64,000 nt of DNA from JBHENC01 sp046262295 (GTDB taxonomy: Bacteria > Acidobacteriota > Blastocatellia > Pyrinomonadales > Pyrinomonadaceae): positions 62,001 to 126,000 of the forward strand of contig JBHENC010000007.1 in the NCBI GenBank assembly GCA_046262295.1. The letters run 5' to 3'. The position numbers and the translations under genes are program-made. Positions 60,913-64,000 of the stretch are shown piece by piece (position 1 is the first letter of the stretch; each line of letters starts with the position of its first letter). Under the pieces are notes generated by a model. The model made no database searches, was not told the DNA's origin, and saw nothing but the letters and a program-made list of their open reading frames with translations.

Positions 60913-60948
60913 CGAACTTCGATTCTTGCGTTATCAGTGTAAAGCTGT

Positions 60949-61455
60949 TTAGCGCAAATCTACTTTCTTGTTTTCGCCCGCCTCATATGGTTCGCCGGTT
61001 GCCACAGCTTTGACGAAGCCGACGAGGTGAACGACGGCGCTCGACGACGAATCCCAATACTCGGCCTGCTCTGCGCGCACGTTCAGCAAAGCCACGTCAG
61101 GGTCTTCAAGCCCTTTGGGAAACCATGCTTTGTAAGCGGGAGTCCATAGCTCTTCGATTTTACGGCGGTCGCGTACCAGCCGCGCTTTGCCGGAAACGGA
61201 GACGTAATGATTCTTGTCCGGCGCGGCATAGCTCAAGTTGACATGATGATCCTGTTCGATCTCGTCAACTTTCGGCGTGCTCGCCGCCGTGAAAAACCAT
61301 AGCTCGCCGTCAAATTCGGTTTGCTGCGTCGCCATCGGGCGGCTGCGAAGCGTGCCGTCGGGTTCGGCCGTAGTGAGCATGGCGAACTTGATATCTTTAA
61401 TCATTTCGCCGAGTTTCCTGATGCTGTCGGTGCGGTCTGCTGCCTGATTGTCCAC
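60949..61455 (-). CDS. Pyridoxamine-5'-phosphate-oxidase-like flavin protein (general stress 26 type)
   Basis: Start set at GTG 61455, twelve bases after AGGAGG (61473-61468); the frame continues upstream to 61503. 168 residues. Split-barrel fold: FAMLTTAEPDGTLRSRPMATQQTEFDGELWFFT, then VNLSYAAPDKNHYVSVSGKARLVRDRRKIEELW and WFPKGLEDPDVALLNVRAEQAEYWD. This is the YzzA/GS26 subgroup that binds FMN or F420-like flavins; true pyridoxine oxidase motifs are missing. Role unknown, often stress-linked. Confidence 0.85.
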   Translation of the reverse strand: MDNQAADRTDSIRKLGEMIKDIKFAMLTTAEPDGTLRSRPMATQQTEFDGELWFFTAASTPKVDEIEQDHHVNLSYAAPDKNHYVSVSGKARLVRDRRKIEELWTPAYKAWFPKGLEDPDVALLNVRAEQAEYWDSSSSAVVHLVGFVKAVATGEPYEAGENKKVDLR

Positions 61456-61794
61456 GATATAAAAATTCCTCCTGTTAAGCTGCCTTTGCTTCCGAGACTT
61501 CAATTGATCGGTGTTTTACGAGAGAATATTACATCAGAAAGTCATAAATGAATCACGCGACGAATGGAAAAGTGTCCGGCGGAAATTTATACGCGAGGTG
61601 CTCTGAAGATTCATAACTCCTGCTGGCTGAATAACAATCAATTCTGCCGGAGAAGGAGTGATTTTTTAGCCGAGCTTTTGCGTAGAAATCTACTGCGCGT
61701 TTTCCACATCGTGGTATGCTGCGCAGCATCGTCGGGGCGTAGCGCGGTAAGTTTATGGCGGCGGGCGAATTCGAGCGAAACGAAAGAGGAGCTT
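61456..61794. other. Gene-free stretch with two small palindromes
   Basis: No gene is seen. ATGCTGCGCAGCAT (61716-61729) is a perfect 14-bp palindrome and GTAGAAATCTAC (61682-61693) a shorter one. They lie 65-110 bases before the galT-side genes and could be operator sites; no promoter is clear. Confidence 0.4.
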
Positions 61795-62007
61795 ATGGAG
61801 CAAGCGGAAGCAGCCGAAAATAAAGCGCGCGGGGCATCCGGTGCGGACGATATGAAAAGCCGCCGCGTCACTCTGGCGGACGGACGTTACTTGATTTTTT
61901 ATACATTCGACGACGCGCCCGATGCCGCGCCGCACATTGTTGATGAAGACGCGAAACGGCGCGAGCCTGTGGCGCAGCCCGTTGCGACGGAGGAGCGCCA
62001 TGTCTGA
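61795..62007 (+). CDS. 70-residue protein overlapping galT, function unknown
   Basis: ATG 61795 with GAGGAG nine bases ahead; the frame is open further upstream but with poor sequence. The N-terminal 25 residues are Ala/Glu-rich, then SRRVTLADGRYLIFYTFDDAP gives a beta-hairpin-like core, and the tail is charged. The last 8 bases overlap galT, whose ATG (62000) lies inside it, so translation is coupled. Not a recognised family; perhaps a small regulator or stabiliser of the Leloir genes. Confidence 0.6.
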   Translation: MEQAEAAENKARGASGADDMKSRRVTLADGRYLIFYTFDDAPDAAPHIVDEDAKRREPVAQPVATEERHV

Positions 62008-63004
62008 ACTGCGTTGGAATCCGCTGCTCGGCGAATGGGTGGCGACCGCAACGCACAGGCAGGATCGCACGTTTCTGCCGCCTGCCGATCACTGCCCGCT
62101 CGACCCGACAAAGCCCGGCGGCTTTCCTACGGAAGTGCCCGAACCGTCCTACGATATCGTCATCTTCGAGAACCGTTTTCCCTCGCTAAGGCCAGACCCG
62201 CCCGCGCCATCCGTTGAAGGCACGGACTTATATCCGGTGCGTCCCGGCCAAGGCGTCTGCGAAGTCATCGTCTACACGGAGCGGCACAACTCCACGCTCG
62301 CGCAGGAACGAGTCGAGCAGATTGATAAACTCGTGCGCGTGTGGACGCACCGTTTCGCGGAGTTGGAGAAGCTGGATTTCGTTGACTACGTTTACATCTT
62401 CGAGAACAAAGGCGAGGCCATCGGCGTTACCCTGCATCACCCGCACGGGCAGATTTACGGTTACCCGTTTATCCCGCCGCGCATCGCACAGGAGCTAGCG
62501 CAAACGCGCCAGCATTGGGAAGAGCGCGGACGCTGTTTGCTGTGCGATATCATCACGGAAGAGAGGCGCGACGCCCGCCGCATCGTCGCCGAAAACGAAT
62601 CTTTCATCGCGTACATTCCGTTCTTCGCGCGCTGGCCTTACGAACTCCACATCAGCGCCTCGCGCCATCTGCAAGCTTTAACAGACCTGACGCGCGCCGA
62701 ACAAAGAAAGCTCGCGGAGATTCTGAAGATGCTGCTCGTCGCATTCGATAAGCTGTTCGATCTATCGTTTCCCTACATTATGGCGATGCACCAGCGCCCG
62801 ACCGACGGGAAGAATCATGAACACTACCATTTTCATATAGAGTTTTACCCGCCGCTGAGAACCGCGACGAAGCTCAAGTATCTCGCCGGTTCGGAAACGG
62901 GCGCGGGAATGTTCATCAACGACACGCTCGCCGAAGAAAAGGCCGCGCAACTACGCACACACGTCGTGCCGGTTGTGTGGAACGAAAAGGAGGCCGCGCG
63001 TTGA
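62000..63004 (+). CDS. galT: Galactose-1-phosphate uridylyltransferase
   Basis: 334 residues from ATG 62000 with GGAGGAG upstream; an in-frame upstream extension to 61922 is not family-like. HIT-superfamily: MSELRWNPLLGEWV, FENRFPSLRPDP, and the active-site HHPHGQIYGYP with nucleophile His149, plus CLLCDIITEE and YELHIS. It swaps galactose-1-phosphate for glucose-1-phosphate on UDP. Its stop overlaps galK by TTGA. A zinc-binding CLLC is kept. Confidence 0.95.
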   Translation: MSELRWNPLLGEWVATATHRQDRTFLPPADHCPLDPTKPGGFPTEVPEPSYDIVIFENRFPSLRPDPPAPSVEGTDLYPVRPGQGVCEVIVYTERHNSTLAQERVEQIDKLVRVWTHRFAELEKLDFVDYVYIFENKGEAIGVTLHHPHGQIYGYPFIPPRIAQELAQTRQHWEERGRCLLCDIITEERRDARRIVAENESFIAYIPFFARWPYELHISASRHLQALTDLTRAEQRKLAEILKMLLVAFDKLFDLSFPYIMAMHQRPTDGKNHEHYHFHIEFYPPLRTATKLKYLAGSETGAGMFINDTLAEEKAAQLRTHVVPVVWNEKEAAR

Positions 63005-64000
63005 TTAACGTCAGCGATGTCGAATACGTTTTTCGTGAGTTGCACGGCGGCGAACCGCGTTTGTTCAGTGCGCCGGGACGTGTCAATTTAATCGGCGAGC
63101 ACACGGATTACAACGACGGTTTCGTGCTGCCGTTGGCGATTGACCGGCACACGGTTGTCGCTGCAAACCTGCGCGATGATCGAAAAGTGCTGGTGCGCAC
63201 GCTTAATCTAAATGAGAGCGCGGAGTTTGATTTAGATCAAGCGGCAGAGACACAGCGCGGGCGTTGGATTAACTACATCGAAGGCGTGGCGCGAAGTCTG
63301 GAAGCGCGCGGCGTCAAACTGCGCGGCGCGAATCTGGTGTTGCAATCGGATGTGCCCGTCGGCGCGGGGCTTTCGTCTTCCGCCGCGCTCGAAGTCTCGG
63401 TCGCGCTCGCGCTTGCCACGCTTTCAGGAGCGAAAATTGACAAGGTTGCGCTGGCACTGGTCGGGCAGGCCGCAGAACATCATTACGTCGGCATCAAGAG
63501 CGGCATCATGGATCAATTTATCGCCGCGCTCGGAGAAGCCGGGCACGCGCTCTTGATTGATTGCCGCGCGCTTTCCGCCGAAGCCGTTCCGCTCGACACA
63601 CGCGATGCGCTGATCGTGATCTGCGACACGCGCGTGAAGCACGAACTCGCCGCTTCCGCTTACAACGAACGCCGCGCCGAATGCGAGCGCGGCGTCGTGT
63701 TGCTGCGCCAATTTCTGCCGGACATCAAAGCCTTGCGCGATGTGAGCGTCGCGGAGTTTGAAAAATACGAAGCGCGTTTGCCTGAACCCGTGCGCGCACG
63801 CTGTCGCCACGTCGTGACGGAGAACGCGCGCACGCTCGCCGCCGCCGCCGCGTTGCGGCAAAATGATCTGGCGGAAGTCGGACGCTTGATGTACGAATCG
63901 CATCGTTCACTGCGCGACGATTACGAAGTCAGCTGCCGCGAGTTGGATGTGATGGTTGAAATCGCTTCATCCATTGATGGCGTAATTGGCGCGCGGATGA
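63001..64000 (+). CDS. galK: Galactokinase (3' end cut off by window)
   Basis: From TTG 63001, overlapping the galT stop, with AAGGAGG at 62986-62992; 333 residues are visible, no stop reached. GHMP kinase: galactokinase signature GRVNLIGEHTDYNDGFVLPL (about residues 29-48), ATP-loop PVGAGLSSSAALEVSVAL (about 118-135), and GIKSGIMDQFIAALG with the catalytic Asp. It phosphorylates galactose at C1 and feeds galT. Two genes of the Leloir pathway are thus in one operon; no epimerase is visible here. Confidence 0.95.
   Translation, partial: MINVSDVEYVFRELHGGEPRLFSAPGRVNLIGEHTDYNDGFVLPLAIDRHTVVAANLRDDRKVLVRTLNLNESAEFDLDQAAETQRGRWINYIEGVARSLEARGVKLRGANLVLQSDVPVGAGLSSSAALEVSVALALATLSGAKIDKVALALVGQAAEHHYVGIKSGIMDQFIAALGEAGHALLIDCRALSAEAVPLDTRDALIVICDTRVKHELAASAYNERRAECERGVVLLRQFLPDIKALRDVSVAEFEKYEARLPEPVRARCRHVVTENARTLAAAAALRQNDLAEVGRLMYESHRSLRDDYEVSCRELDVMVEIASSIDGVIGARM

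Overview
The window looks like a chromosomal piece of an Acidobacteriota genome, probably a Blastocatellia / Pyrinomonadales-type lineage. The inference rests on a VWFA-related 'Acidobacterial' protein (48.4 kb), a 1008-residue Oar-like TonB-dependent receptor with an N-terminal carboxypeptidase-regulatory domain (57.8 kb), a Ser/Thr kinase fused to a large membrane region (51.2 kb), an XrtA/PEP-CTERM-type exopolysaccharide locus, and the general GC-rich codon use. No rRNA or tRNA gene was seen.

Layout. 0-8.5 kb: exopolysaccharide assembly locus, all on + (TPR protein cut by the left edge, Wzz/GNVR chain-length protein, ExeA-like ATPase, CpsD-like tyrosine autokinase, polyprenyl glycosylphosphotransferase, Wza-like export protein); the four genes from the ATPase on are tightly spaced. 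8.5-14 kb: XRE regulator, Ycf48-like beta-propeller, esterase, lysS and rfaE2. 14-25.6 kb: housekeeping (mfd, SurA-like chaperone, S4 protein, an orphan MreB paralogue, dusB, NDH-2). 25.7-29.4 kb: an AT-richer accessory island with a collagen-like secreted protein, a decayed neighbour sharing a duplicated promoter and 5' leader, and an intact IS903-type insertion sequence with a 9-bp target duplication. 29.6-39 kb: rpsO-pnp, a PEP-CTERM protein with a long structured leader, a PEGA/PKD/OmpA-like protein, a 53-residue membrane peptide with its own promoter and terminator, glyS and cca. 39-46.4 kb: putrescine genes aguB-aguA plus an acetyltransferase, acyl-CoA dehydrogenase, a lipase-like hydrolase, glpX, membrane proteins. 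46.5-56.4 kb: cellulose-synthase-like glycosyltransferase, VWA protein, Xaa-Pro aminopeptidase, a Ser/Thr kinase split by one in-frame TAA, and a hybrid histidine kinase. 56.7-64 kb: BI-1 family protein, TonB receptor, PPOX protein, and a Leloir segment (70-residue protein, galT, galK cut by the right edge).

The EPS locus and the PEP-CTERM substrate at 32.9 kb fit the exosortase A scheme, where EPS production and sorting of PEP-CTERM proteins go together; the exosortase itself is not in the window and may lie left of base 1. The galactose genes and the cellulose-synthase-like enzyme could supply or extend surface glycans. The features most worth following are: the duplicated promoter + 5' leader at 27.9 and 28.3 kb next to the collagen-like gene, the single in-frame stop in the kinase gene, the AT-rich patch and insertion inside lysS, the multi-branched leader of the PEP-CTERM gene, and several short dyad elements between genes.
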